Of a stretch of DNA of 64,000 nucleotides, positions 17,218 to 25,784 are shown piece by piece. The DNA lies in NCBI RefSeq assembly GCF_005116505.1, contig NZ_SWBR01000002.1:496314-560313 (forward strand). Reading direction: 5' to 3'. The DNA is from Pedobacter polaris. Its GTDB lineage: Bacteria; Bacteroidota; Bacteroidia; Sphingobacteriales; Sphingobacteriaceae. The position numbers and the translations under genes are program-made. Position 1 is the first letter of the stretch. The number at the start of each line of letters is the position of its first letter. The notes below the pieces were generated by a model. The model ran no database searches, was not told the origin of the DNA, and was given only the letters and a program-made list of their open reading frames with translations.

Positions 17218-20200
17218 TCACGTAAATTTTTGTTTCAACGGCTTACTATCTGTTATTAACACCGGATTATCCATAATTGGCAATTTAGCAAACTTGATAA
17301 CCTCGATACTGGGTACTCCAAAATCCAATACAACCTTACCCAAAATTAAATAACAGCCCTTCCCCCTAAAAGGATAAATAGGTGAACTATTCGGAAAATG
17401 CGTGGTATCAAAGAAGTTTCCTTCACTATCAATGAAGGTACCAAACCACATCTTCGTATTTTTTATGGTATGCACAGTTTTGTCGCAGACAAAGTTGCCT
17501 AACATTTTTACTATTTTCCCTTCGTATTGCTCTAAATCTTTAGCCAAAACATCCCCACGGTAATCTGTTTTAAGTAAATCGAACATACTCAGGGTAATTG
17601 GATATCCTAACAATTCCAGTTCCTGGTAAGCATCCTCTATCAAATGATTATCTAAATTTGGTAATACATATTCCTTAGTTGGCAGATGAAATAATTCTTT
17701 GCCTGCAATAATTTTAGTCTTGTTCCCTAGGTAATTATGTACCTCCCAAAGCAGCTCTTTTTTGCTTTTACCTGTAAAGCGTAAAGCACCAATTCTTATT
17801 AAGATAAGTGATTGTTCTAGAGAAAGATAAGTTCGCTTAATTAAATCTTCTAAATCGATATAATTTCCATTTGTTTGCCGTTCCTGCGGAATGATTTCAA
17901 TCAGCTTATTCTCCAAACCTTGAATACCAATTAAACCCAGATAGACTTCATCACCTTTGATATTTACAACAGCATAACTGCAGTTTACACAAGGCAAATT
18001 CACTTTTGCACCTGTTTGTTGTAAAGCATGAACATACACCCAACGTTGATAGAACCCTCCATAATTGTTCAAAACAGCCACCATAAACTCCATAGGATGG
18101 TAAGTTTTGAGATAAAGACTTTGATAACTTTCTACAGCGAAACTTGCAGAATGGGCCTTGGAGAAGCTAAATCCGGCGAAACTTGATACCTGTCGCCATA
18201 CTTCCTTGGTAATTCCCTCATCTCTACCTAAGGATTTTGCAGTTGTAAAAAAACGTTTAGATAACTTGTCAAACTCTGTATCCTTGGCTCTGTATTTACC
18301 ACTCATTCCACGTCTCAAAATATCGGCATCGGCTAAATCCAAACCTGCGTAATGGCAACAAATCTTAATCACATCTTCTTGATAAACCATAATGCCAAAA
18401 GTTTCTCCAAGTTGCTCTTTCATCACTTCAGATAAGTACCTCACTCCTTTTGGATTATGATAACTTTCAATATACATTTTCATCATTCCAGAACTTGCCA
18501 CACCAGGCCTAATAATAGAGCTTGCAGCAACTAGCGTGTTGTAATTATCGCATTCAAGTTTTTTAAGTAATTGCCGCATTGCAGGAGATTCAATATAGAA
18601 GCAGCCAATAGGCGTTCCGGCCCGCAATTGCGCATTTAGCTTTGGATCGGTTTTAAAGGTTTTAAAATCGTGTATGTCAATTGATATATCTTTATTTTTT
18701 AATACCAATTGAACCGCTTCTCTAATATGACCAATACCTCTCTGACTAAGGATATCGTATTTATCAAGGCCAATGGCTTCTGCTTCATACATATCCCATT
18801 GCACAGTAGGTAAGCCTTTTGGCGGCAAATCTAAAGCTGTGTAATATGTTAATGGTTCCTCGCCAATTAAAATACCGCCAGCGTGTATAGAACGTTGGTT
18901 TGGCATATTCTTCATTTTCTCAGTAATAGCCAGTATTTTATTAAAAGTGGGATTATTTCGATGAAGATGACCCTTTGAAGGATCTGTGAAACTATCTATT
19001 TCGCTTTTGGGCAAGCCCAGCACCTTACCAATTTCCCTAATGATCGCTCTATCTTTAAAGCTACTCATTGTGCCTAATAAAGCAGTATTAGGGTATTTTT
19101 TAAATATGTAGTTCTGAATATCTGGACGCTCATCCCAACTAAAATCGATATCAAAATCTGGTGGTGAACTTCGTTTGTGGTTTAGAAACCGTTCAAAATA
19201 AAGGTCTAATGCAATGGGATCTACATCTGTAATTTTAAGACAATAAGCCACAATACTATTTGCTCCAGAACCGCGGCCAACGTGGTAATAACCCTTTTCT
19301 TCCATTGCATAACGAACTACATCCCAAGTAATGAGAAAATAAGCACAAAAATTAAGCTCATAAATAACTTTGAGCTCCATATTTACCCTTGCTAAAGCAT
19401 CAACATTGTTCGTTCCATAACGATAAGCCAAACCCTTCATAGCCAGTTCTGTTAAAAGCGCTAAATCTTCTTTAGGACTATTTTTAAAATTATGCTTATT
19501 CTTTCTGCCAAAGGTATAATCGCCCATACAGCAACTATCCAAAAGTTGCTGAGTATTTGCTAAAATAAACTCATGGTTTTCAAACTTTTGTACCAACTCA
19601 TCTTCACTTATTAGCATTTCGTCTTCTTGGCAGAAATCGCTTTCTGTAAGCTTTCCAAAAACCGTACTTAAACCAATAGCTCTTAAGTACTTATGCAACC
19701 TATGTTCAAGTTTATTTTTAACTGTTACCGGATGAAAAACAACTAGCTTTTCCTTGATATTTAGTAATGGTTTACCAGCAATTTTATTGAGCTCATTGGC
19801 TCTAATTCCTAAATATTCATTTTCTCTTAAATCGATTTTACTGCCATACGGATAAAGCACAAATGCATTGTTAAACCTAAAAGGTTGATCTGGCAAAGGC
19901 AATTGATTAAGGTTATGATGAGTTAAAAAATCATTTAACTCTTTCATTCCTTCTTTGTTTTTGGCAATTCCGATGTATAAAAGCTGGTTATCTCGTCTAA
20001 ATTCTATTCCGATGATTGGTTTAATATCATAAGCAGGAATTAGTTTGCCATCCGCATCTTCTTGGTCAAATGCTGCTTTACGGCAAAGCCGAATAAATTC
20101 CATACAACCTGTAGAGTTGTTAATATCCGTTAACACCATTTGATGTACGTTTTTCGCTCTCGCTTCAACAATCAATTCTTTGATATCAATTGTACCGTAA

Positions 20201-20235
20201 CGAAGGCTATATTGAGAATGAACGTTTAAAAACAT
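17218..20235 (-). CDS. dnaE2: Second DNA polymerase III alpha subunit (short DnaE, mutasome-type)
   Basis: A 1005-residue C-family polymerase, shorter than a housekeeping DnaE (about 1150-1450). Polymerase motifs are present: GRGSGANSIVAYCL (320-333) and the catalytic aspartates in PPDFDIDF (Asp360, Asp362). The C-terminal OB-like domain is about 905-960. The N-terminal PHP domain has lost metal ligands: the usual HxHSxxS is NVHSQYS and the usual TDH is TDI, so it is unlikely to be a nuclease. It follows a Y-family polymerase gene on the same strand, as in imuB-dnaE2 damage-tolerance cassettes. A translesion role is inferred from this pairing. The symbol is a best guess. Confidence 0.82.
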   Translation of the reverse strand: MFLNVHSQYSLRYGTIDIKELIVEARAKNVHQMVLTDINNSTGCMEFIRLCRKAAFDQEDADGKLIPAYDIKPIIGIEFRRDNQLLYIGIAKNKEGMKELNDFLTHHNLNQLPLPDQPFRFNNAFVLYPYGSKIDLRENEYLGIRANELNKIAGKPLLNIKEKLVVFHPVTVKNKLEHRLHKYLRAIGLSTVFGKLTESDFCQEDEMLISEDELVQKFENHEFILANTQQLLDSCCMGDYTFGRKNKHNFKNSPKEDLALLTELAMKGLAYRYGTNNVDALARVNMELKVIYELNFCAYFLITWDVVRYAMEEKGYYHVGRGSGANSIVAYCLKITDVDPIALDLYFERFLNHKRSSPPDFDIDFSWDERPDIQNYIFKKYPNTALLGTMSSFKDRAIIREIGKVLGLPKSEIDSFTDPSKGHLHRNNPTFNKILAITEKMKNMPNQRSIHAGGILIGEEPLTYYTALDLPPKGLPTVQWDMYEAEAIGLDKYDILSQRGIGHIREAVQLVLKNKDISIDIHDFKTFKTDPKLNAQLRAGTPIGCFYIESPAMRQLLKKLECDNYNTLVAASSIIRPGVASSGMMKMYIESYHNPKGVRYLSEVMKEQLGETFGIMVYQEDVIKICCHYAGLDLADADILRRGMSGKYRAKDTEFDKLSKRFFTTAKSLGRDEGITKEVWRQVSSFAGFSFSKAHSASFAVESYQSLYLKTYHPMEFMVAVLNNYGGFYQRWVYVHALQQTGAKVNLPCVNCSYAVVNIKGDEVYLGLIGIQGLENKLIEIIPQERQTNGNYIDLEDLIKRTYLSLEQSLILIRIGALRFTGKSKKELLWEVHNYLGNKTKIIAGKELFHLPTKEYVLPNLDNHLIEDAYQELELLGYPITLSMFDLLKTDYRGDVLAKDLEQYEGKIVKMLGNFVCDKTVHTIKNTKMWFGTFIDSEGNFFDTTHFPNSSPIYPFRGKGCYLILGKVVLDFGVPSIEVIKFAKLPIMDNPVLITDSKPLKQKFT

Positions 20236-20251
20236 AATTAGCTTGGTTGAT

Positions 20252-20339
20252 AGTTAATGGTCAATAGTTTACAGCCTAGTTGTTTATGACTTTGACTTAA
20301 ACATCATAGCCATCAACTATTGACTATAGCCCATTAACT
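20252..20339. repeat. Long interrupted palindrome between dinB-like and dnaE genes
   Basis: AGTTAATGG (20252-20260) pairs with CCATTAACT (20331-20339), and the adjoining TCAATAGTT (20261-20269) pairs with AACTATTGA (20315-20323). One arm has a 7-nt bulge and the central loop is about 45 nt. There is no T-tract. It may be an intergenic mobile palindrome or an mRNA-stabilising structure between the two co-directional genes. Confidence 0.7.
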
Positions 20340-21526
20340 CAAGGGCGCCTATATAATTTCTTAGCTTCGCCTTTATTAGGCATAACAGTTGCCAATTTAA
20401 TAGCATCCACACCATAACGAGAACGCATTTTATCCATACTTTGGTAAAGGTTATAGATTTTTTCTGAGGGTCCGTATAAGCCAATTTGCTCATTTCCGCT
20501 TACTAAATGAGATAATTTTACACCAACTAATCGCAACAACATTCGTTTGCTGTAGAGTTTATCGAAAAGTTCTTTTGCTTTGGCTATTAACGTACTATCA
20601 AGCGAAGTGTATGGAATTTTTGCTTGTTGCGTAACCGTTTCGAAATTGGCATAGCGAATAGTTACAGTAATGCAAGCTGTTAACTTCTGTTTTTGCCTAA
20701 GTTCAAAAGCCAAGTTGGTAATCATATCAGTTAAAATGATTTTCATACCAGCTATATCCATGCTATCACTATCAAAAGTGGTTTGTTTACCTATAGATTT
20801 CTGTTCTCGATAAGGTATAACTGGAGAATTATCTATTCCATTTGCCTTTTGCCATAGACTTAACCCATTCTGACCTAATATTTTAAACATTAAATCTTGT
20901 GGAATTTGTGTTAAGGTATGTATTTTACGGACACCCATTTCACTCAATTTCAAGAAAGTAGAATCGCCCAAGCCAGGTATCTTTTTAATGGAAAGCGGAT
21001 CTAAAAAAGATTGAACCCCTAGTTTTTCCACCTGTCTTTCTCCATTTGGCTTACATTCATTGGTTACCATTTTAGACACGGTTTTATTAATGGATAAGCC
21101 AAAGGAAATTGGTAAGCCAATTTGGTCTAAAACAGCTTTACGGAGTTCATGCGCAAATTTCATACAACCAAAAAATTTATCCATTCCCGTCATATCTATA
21201 TAATGCTCATCTATACTGGCCTTTTCTAGTAAAGGCACCTTCTCTTGTAAAAGTTCAGTAATTTGATGCGAATATTTACTGTACTCATCCATACTGCCTT
21301 TAACAAAAATAGCGTGCGGACAAAGTTGACGAGCCATTCTACTTGGCATTGCCGAATGCACTCCAAATTTACGAGCTTCATAACTACAAGATGCCACCAC
21401 GCCCCTATCAGACATACCGCCAATAATAACTGGTTGTCCGGCCAAGCTACTATTCTTTTTTATTTCTACAGAAACAAAAAAAGCATCTTGATCCATATGT
21501 ATGATATGTTTATCTGCGAAATCCAT
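20339..21526 (-). CDS. Y-family DNA polymerase paired with DnaE2 (DinB/ImuB-like)
   Basis: A 395-residue translesion polymerase from the ATG at 21526. The frame is open to 21577, but that extension is a non-conserved hydrophobic leader and overlaps the promoter. Catalytic acids are intact (HMDQDAFF with Asp12; SIDEHYID with Asp106/Glu107), so unlike classical ImuB it should be active. The palm, thumb and little-finger domains are in normal order, with the HhH segment KKIPGLGDSTFLKL. No canonical C-terminal beta-clamp motif (QxxLF) is visible, unlike the second Y-family gene at 41970-43079. It lies 103 bp upstream of the short dnaE and probably works with it in damage bypass. Confidence 0.88.
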   Translation of the reverse strand: MDFADKHIIHMDQDAFFVSVEIKKNSSLAGQPVIIGGMSDRGVVASCSYEARKFGVHSAMPSRMARQLCPHAIFVKGSMDEYSKYSHQITELLQEKVPLLEKASIDEHYIDMTGMDKFFGCMKFAHELRKAVLDQIGLPISFGLSINKTVSKMVTNECKPNGERQVEKLGVQSFLDPLSIKKIPGLGDSTFLKLSEMGVRKIHTLTQIPQDLMFKILGQNGLSLWQKANGIDNSPVIPYREQKSIGKQTTFDSDSMDIAGMKIILTDMITNLAFELRQKQKLTACITVTIRYANFETVTQQAKIPYTSLDSTLIAKAKELFDKLYSKRMLLRLVGVKLSHLVSGNEQIGLYGPSEKIYNLYQSMDKMRSRYGVDAIKLATVMPNKGEAKKLYRRP

Positions 21527-21537
21527 AAATTGACAAA

Positions 21538-21574
21538 CAAATATAATACTAATTATTTTAGTAATTAAAATTAC
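21538..21574 (-). promoter_or_regulatory. Promoter and overlapping inverted repeats upstream of the Y-family polymerase
   Basis: On the minus strand the -7 box TATATTTG lies at 21538-21545, 11 bp before the ATG. Just upstream are two overlapping dyads: ACTAA/TTAGT (21548-21562) and the perfect GTAATTAAAATTAC (21561-21574). Their placement between and over the core promoter suggests a repressor operator, possibly SOS-type. The motif is not a known LexA consensus. Confidence 0.45.
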
Positions 21575-22016
21575 CAAGACTTTTAGCTAAATATGTTAGT
21601 AAGTTTAAATTGATCAGGAGCTAACAAAATCGAATGTTTTAGAAGAATTTGAAAAGCAAATACAGTAGCTCATATTAAAGTTAGCCCCTGCTGTACACTT
21701 TACTCACTTCGCTCGTGCTCATTACCATCAGGTTTTGAGAACAAAAAATTGTGCAAGAAACTGCATTGCATGATGTTCAGAGTGTAGTGAGCAACAGCAT
21801 TTCATTGCTGTTGGTTGAAAAGAAAATAGCGGGACGTAGAGTAAAAAATCGCTGGCTTTGTTTTTCTACTCTTCGACAGGCTCAGAGTGACAATTATATT
21901 TAACCCAGTTAACTTTTTAAGAAAATCTATTGCTCTTCAAAATGTTAACGAAGCGCATTTCAAATTAAAAGATGAAGCGGATTTGAAATCCGCAAATATC
22001 AATGCTTCAAAATCTA
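21575..22016. repeat. Repeat-rich intergenic region with REP-like palindromes
   Basis: No gene. Two perfect palindromes are present: CAACAGCA/TGCTGTTG (21792-21813, 6-nt loop) and GCGGATTTGAAATCCGC (21977-21993). The second resembles REP-type elements dispersed in Bacteroidota genomes. A CTTCGACAGGCTCAGAGTGACAA-type fragment at 21871-21893 resembles the repeats near 27983 and 45552. Such elements are mobile or regulatory debris. Confidence 0.55.
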
Positions 22017-22916
22017 TTAAACCCAATCAATTCCTTTTTTAAGGAAATTTAGCGTTTTTTCTTCTTCGCTTTCTGCTAAAATTTGCGGATTATAATTCCA
22101 TTTTGCAGTTGGTGGCAAACTCATTAAAATACTTTCGATGCGGCCATTGGTTTCTAAGCCAAATTTTGTACCCGCATCGTAAACTAAATTAAATTCAGCA
22201 TAACGACTACGGCGTAGATATTGCCATTCTTTATGCTCTTCGGTATAGTTTTGGTCGCGGTTACGGTCTATTAATTCTGTATATACTGGTAAAAATGTAT
22301 TGCCAACAGCTTTTGAAAATTCCAAAATCTGATTGAAATCTAGATTGGTACTTTCAGGTTTTAACCTATCATAAAATATGCCCCCTACTCCTCTTGTTTC
22401 TTCACGATGTTTGATGTAGAAATAATCGTCGGCAGTTGCCTTAAATTTTGGATAAAAAGATGGATCAAACTCATCACAAGTTTGCTTTAAACGATGATGA
22501 AAAAAGCGAGCATCGGTTGGGATTACATAATGAGGTGTTAAATCAATGCCACCACCGAACCATCGAGTTTGCTCATCCATTTCAAAATACCTAATATTCA
22601 TATGAATAATGGGTACAAATGGATTTTCTGGGTGCATTACAATAGAAACACCAGTTGCAAAAAAATCATCGCTCTCTACATTAAAAGCCTTTTTTACCGC
22701 TTCAGGAAGTTTGCCATGAACGGCAGAGAAGTTAACACCGCCTTTCTCTATCACATTGCCATTTTGCATTACACGCGTTCGGCCACCACCACCACCATCA
22801 CGTTGCCAAAGCTCTTCTTCAAACTTTGCTTTTCCATCTGCCTGAACCAATCCCTCACAAATGCTATCTTGTATTTGCTGGTATGCTAACGCTACTTCGT
22901 CCCTAAACATCCTCAT
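22017..22916 (-). CDS. hemF: Oxygen-dependent coproporphyrinogen III oxidase
   Basis: A 299-residue HemF, which oxidatively decarboxylates coproporphyrinogen III to protoporphyrinogen IX in haem synthesis using O2. The signature region is intact: GGGGGRTRVMQ, FFATGVSIVMHPENP, HMNIRYFE, WFGGGIDLTPHYV, YFYIKHREETRGVGGIFYD and the C-terminal EFNLVYDAGTKFGLETNGR with SLPPTAKWNYN. It is a single gene with a near-consensus -7 box 13 bp upstream. Use of the oxygen-dependent enzyme fits an aerobic organism. Confidence 0.97.
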   Translation of the reverse strand: MRMFRDEVALAYQQIQDSICEGLVQADGKAKFEEELWQRDGGGGGRTRVMQNGNVIEKGGVNFSAVHGKLPEAVKKAFNVESDDFFATGVSIVMHPENPFVPIIHMNIRYFEMDEQTRWFGGGIDLTPHYVIPTDARFFHHRLKQTCDEFDPSFYPKFKATADDYFYIKHREETRGVGGIFYDRLKPESTNLDFNQILEFSKAVGNTFLPVYTELIDRNRDQNYTEEHKEWQYLRRSRYAEFNLVYDAGTKFGLETNGRIESILMSLPPTAKWNYNPQILAESEEEKTLNFLKKGIDWV

Positions 22917-22929
22917 ATAAATTATATAG

Positions 22930-22937
22930 CAAAGGTA
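22930..22937 (-). promoter_or_regulatory. -7 promoter box of hemF
   Basis: The minus strand reads TACCTTTG, an exact -7 consensus, 13 bp upstream of the ATG (leader of about 8 nt). No clear TTTG at -33. The dyad CTAATAATTAG follows further upstream. Confidence 0.5.
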
Positions 22938-23053
22938 AGGCTAATGAAATGCTTATGATTAACTAATAATTAGAATTACGTTTTTTTGACATTGTAAGCG
23001 TATTGAGAATTGAGTATAGCGTACTGCGATTGAACTACTGAACCAGTGAACTA

Positions 23054-24274
23054 TTAAACCTCTACGTAATCTAAATCTTTACTAAAAGTTTCTTTTAATT
23101 GACTTAAAGCTATTAAGGCGATGATTAAGCAAATAAAACCAACAATCATTGCTCCTTGTAAAATGCCAAATTCAGCTTTAAAGAACTGAAACGCAATTAA
23201 AATAACTACCAAAGAACCACGTACAAAATTTGGCACCGTAGTAGTTACAGTGGCTCTTAAGTTTGTACCAAATTGTTCTGATGCAATAGTGACAAAGGTT
23301 GCCCAATATCCAGATGCAAAGCCCAAAAATAAACTTAGCCAAATGAATGTTTTTGGAGTTAAACCAAAAGCATAAAGATAGACCAGAATAGCAACAGCTG
23401 TTAAGAGCAAGAAAATAAGCATAACCTTTTTCCGAGATTTTAGCATCTGACTTAAAAAGCCTGCTACAATATCGCCAACTGCAATACCGATATAACAATA
23501 CATTACACCTTCTCCTGCGTTTATAATGCCAGTTGCACCTAAAGCCTTACCAAATTCTGGTGAAAATGTAATCAGCACGCCAACTACAAACCAAAGGGGT
23601 AAGCCTATTAAAATGCAGCATAGATATTTTTTAAATCGAATTTTATTGTTAAAAAGCATGAGCATATTGCCACGTTGAAATGCGCTTTCTTTTACTTCTT
23701 TAAACATGCCTGATTCTGCCAGACCTACACGCAAGAATAATAAAAGCAACCCCATTCCACCACCAATGAAATAACTGATTTGCCAAGTATAGTGGCCGCC
23801 AATTAAGGCTGCTGCAACAGCACCAAACAAACCAACACCGGCTACTATCATAGTACCATAGCCTCTATTCTCTCTACTCATATTCTCAGTAACAAGCGTA
23901 ATACCTGCTCCTAATTCTCCTGCTAAACCAACGCCAGCTATAAAACGAATAATAGTATACCAAGTAACGGAGGTTACAAAGCCATTGGCAATATTAGCTA
24001 ATGAGTATAAAATGATTGAACCAAATAGAACACTTAACCTTCCCTTTTTATCGCCCAATACTCCCCATAAAATCCCACCTATCAGCATCCCAAACATTTG
24101 ACTATTAATGATTGTAGCACCTACATCTAGTAAATCTGCATCGGCAACTCCCAGTTCTTTAAGGCTTTTAACTCTAACTATAGAAAATAAAATAAGGTCG
24201 TAAATATCAACAAAATAGCCAAGAGCAGCCACAGTGATAATAAGCGCAACATTTCGCTTGTTAATTTGGTCCAT
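23054..24274 (-). CDS. MFS transporter (metabolite:H+ symporter type)
   Basis: A 406-residue major facilitator with 12 predicted membrane helices. The motif A loop between helices 2 and 3 is GGILWGVLGDKKGRLSVL. The helix 4-5 region GVGLAGELGAGITLVTE resembles the metabolite:H+ symporter/sugar porter subfamilies (ProP, ShiA-like), which import organic acids, osmolytes or sugars. Substrate is unknown. It is preceded (on its strand) by the fasciclin gene and terminator, so it has its own promoter. No catabolic genes adjoin it. Confidence 0.85.
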   Translation of the reverse strand: MDQINKRNVALIITVAALGYFVDIYDLILFSIVRVKSLKELGVADADLLDVGATIINSQMFGMLIGGILWGVLGDKKGRLSVLFGSIILYSLANIANGFVTSVTWYTIIRFIAGVGLAGELGAGITLVTENMSRENRGYGTMIVAGVGLFGAVAAALIGGHYTWQISYFIGGGMGLLLLFLRVGLAESGMFKEVKESAFQRGNMLMLFNNKIRFKKYLCCILIGLPLWFVVGVLITFSPEFGKALGATGIINAGEGVMYCYIGIAVGDIVAGFLSQMLKSRKKVMLIFLLLTAVAILVYLYAFGLTPKTFIWLSLFLGFASGYWATFVTIASEQFGTNLRATVTTTVPNFVRGSLVVILIAFQFFKAEFGILQGAMIVGFICLIIALIALSQLKETFSKDLDYVEV

Positions 24275-24324
24275 TAGTACGTTTAGTTTGGTGGGCTTAA
24301 ACTACAAAAAAAATAATGAATCAA

Positions 24325-24355
24325 AAAGCCTCTTCCAAAATATGAAAGAGGCTTT
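24325..24355 (-). terminator. Intrinsic terminator after the fasciclin gene
   Basis: AAAGCCTCTT (24325-24334) pairs with AAGAGGCTTT (24346-24355) with an 11-nt loop. On the minus strand a short T-run follows. Confidence 0.85.
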
Positions 24356-24381
24356 AAAATTAATTAATTATTTACTGAAAT

Positions 24382-24969
24382 TTATTTTGGCATTAATACA
24401 CCATCAATAACATGGGTTACACCATTGCTAGAAACTACATCGGCAATAGTAACTTTTGCGCCATTTATCATCACTACACCATCTTTAATAGACACCATTA
24501 ATTTACCACCTTGTACGGTAGTTAATTCTTGTCCATCCTTTAAATCTGCAGCTTTTAGTGCACCTGCAACAACATGATAAGTTAAGATTTTAGTTAAATC
24601 TGCTTTCATCTCTGGTTTCATTAAACCATCTAAAGTTGCTTTAGGAACCATTGCAAATGCTGCATTAGTTGGAGCAAATACAGTAAATGGTCCTGTACCA
24701 CTTAAAGTTTCAACCAACCCTGCTTGTTTAACAGCAGCTACTAAAGTGGTGTGATCGCTAGAACCCATTGCATTTTCTACAATGTTTTTAGAAGGAACCA
24801 TCATTGCACCACCAACCATTACTCCAGCTTCATCCATAGTAGTATCTGCCATGGTGGTGTCCATTGAAGTGGTATCACCCATAGAAGAATCTGTTTTAGT
24901 AGAATTACATGCACTAGTCATAGCTAAAATTGCTACAGCCATCGCTAAGCTTAAGAATTTTGTTTTCAT
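24382..24969 (-). CDS. Fasciclin (FAS1) domain lipoprotein
   Basis: A 195-residue secreted lipoprotein. The signal peptide MKTKFLSLAMAVAILAMTSAC has a lipobox cysteine at residue 21, followed by a low-complexity Ser/Thr/Asp/Met linker (DTTSMDTTMADTTMDEAG). A single FAS1 domain spans about 60-195, with the H1 motif TVFAPTNAAFAMVP and the H2-like YHVVAGALKAADL. FAS1 domains mediate adhesion or cell-surface interactions. The protein is likely anchored in the outer or inner membrane facing the periplasm. No partner genes adjoin it. Confidence 0.92.
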   Translation of the reverse strand: MKTKFLSLAMAVAILAMTSACNSTKTDSSMGDTTSMDTTMADTTMDEAGVMVGGAMMVPSKNIVENAMGSSDHTTLVAAVKQAGLVETLSGTGPFTVFAPTNAAFAMVPKATLDGLMKPEMKADLTKILTYHVVAGALKAADLKDGQELTTVQGGKLMVSIKDGVVMINGAKVTIADVVSSNGVTHVIDGVLMPK

Positions 24970-25049
24970 TTTATTTTCTGTTTTAAGTTTTGTATAATGA
25001 TATACGAGACCAAATGAAAAATGGTTTTCTCATCTTAACATCAAATAAT

Positions 25050-25673
25050 TTATTCAAATTTCATTTCAAATAATAAGTAGTGTTTAATTCCAAATTTCTT
25101 ACCCCAGTTTTCAATATCTTTTCCGCTACTACCTACTTCACACCAAGATGATGAACCATCTTTGCGTTTATATGGGAGAATGTAGGCCATGAAATAGAAT
25201 TTCTCTCCATAACTTATTGGCAATTTACTTTCATCTACTAAATTTCTCAAGCTATAGTCTTTACTATCTATAGCGTCATATTCTTTTGTATTCGAAAACC
25301 GATCAAATGCAAAAGTTACTTTTAGTTTGTTTTTTGGGGTTAGTTTAGACATCACTTTTATCTTTAAAGTTGTATCTTTTACTTTATCTAAACCAGCTTC
25401 AGCTAAATCTTTACTGTTAAAAACAGTTTTTTCTGATTTGGTTTTACCATCCCAAATTTCCTTAACTGTAATGATATAGGTTTTACCCTTAAGTTCACTT
25501 CCAGTAAAATCTATTTTGTAATAATCGATATTTTCGAACCTAAACAAATCCAATAATTCTTTATTATCAGTTCCGTAATTTGAAACCATCTTCAAATCTT
25601 TTTTTTGTTGGCCATAAGATGGATATACCAATGATGCCAAAAGCAGTAATGCCAATATTGTTATTCTTTTCAT
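25050..25673 (-). CDS. Hypothetical secreted protein
   Basis: A 207-residue protein with a clear signal peptide (about residues 1-21, ending SYGQ). The mature part is Lys-rich and beta-prone, with no domain I recognise. Two Trp-containing motifs (EIWDGKTKSEK; ENWGKKFGIKHYLLFEM) and one cysteine near the end are the only landmarks. A -7-like box TAACTTTG lies at 25737-25744, close to the divergently transcribed sensor kinase, so the two may share a regulatory region. It might be a target of that system, but this is only positional. Confidence 0.6.
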   Translation of the reverse strand: MKRITILALLLLASLVYPSYGQQKKDLKMVSNYGTDNKELLDLFRFENIDYYKIDFTGSELKGKTYIITVKEIWDGKTKSEKTVFNSKDLAEAGLDKVKDTTLKIKVMSKLTPKNKLKVTFAFDRFSNTKEYDAIDSKDYSLRNLVDESKLPISYGEKFYFMAYILPYKRKDGSSSWCEVGSSGKDIENWGKKFGIKHYLLFEMKFE

Positions 25674-25784
25674 AATTTATTTGTTTCTACAAAATTGGGA
25701 TGAAAAAGAAACCCTAAAAGTTAACTGCCGTTAAAGCAAAGTTAATTAGTGTTAACTCAGTTCTGAATTTAACATTAGAGCCTT

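Noticed and set aside
21548-21574. Classical LexA box (CTGT-N8-ACAG or GAAC-N4-GTTC)
   Set aside because: Neither consensus is present; only an AT-rich dyad, so I call it a candidate operator.
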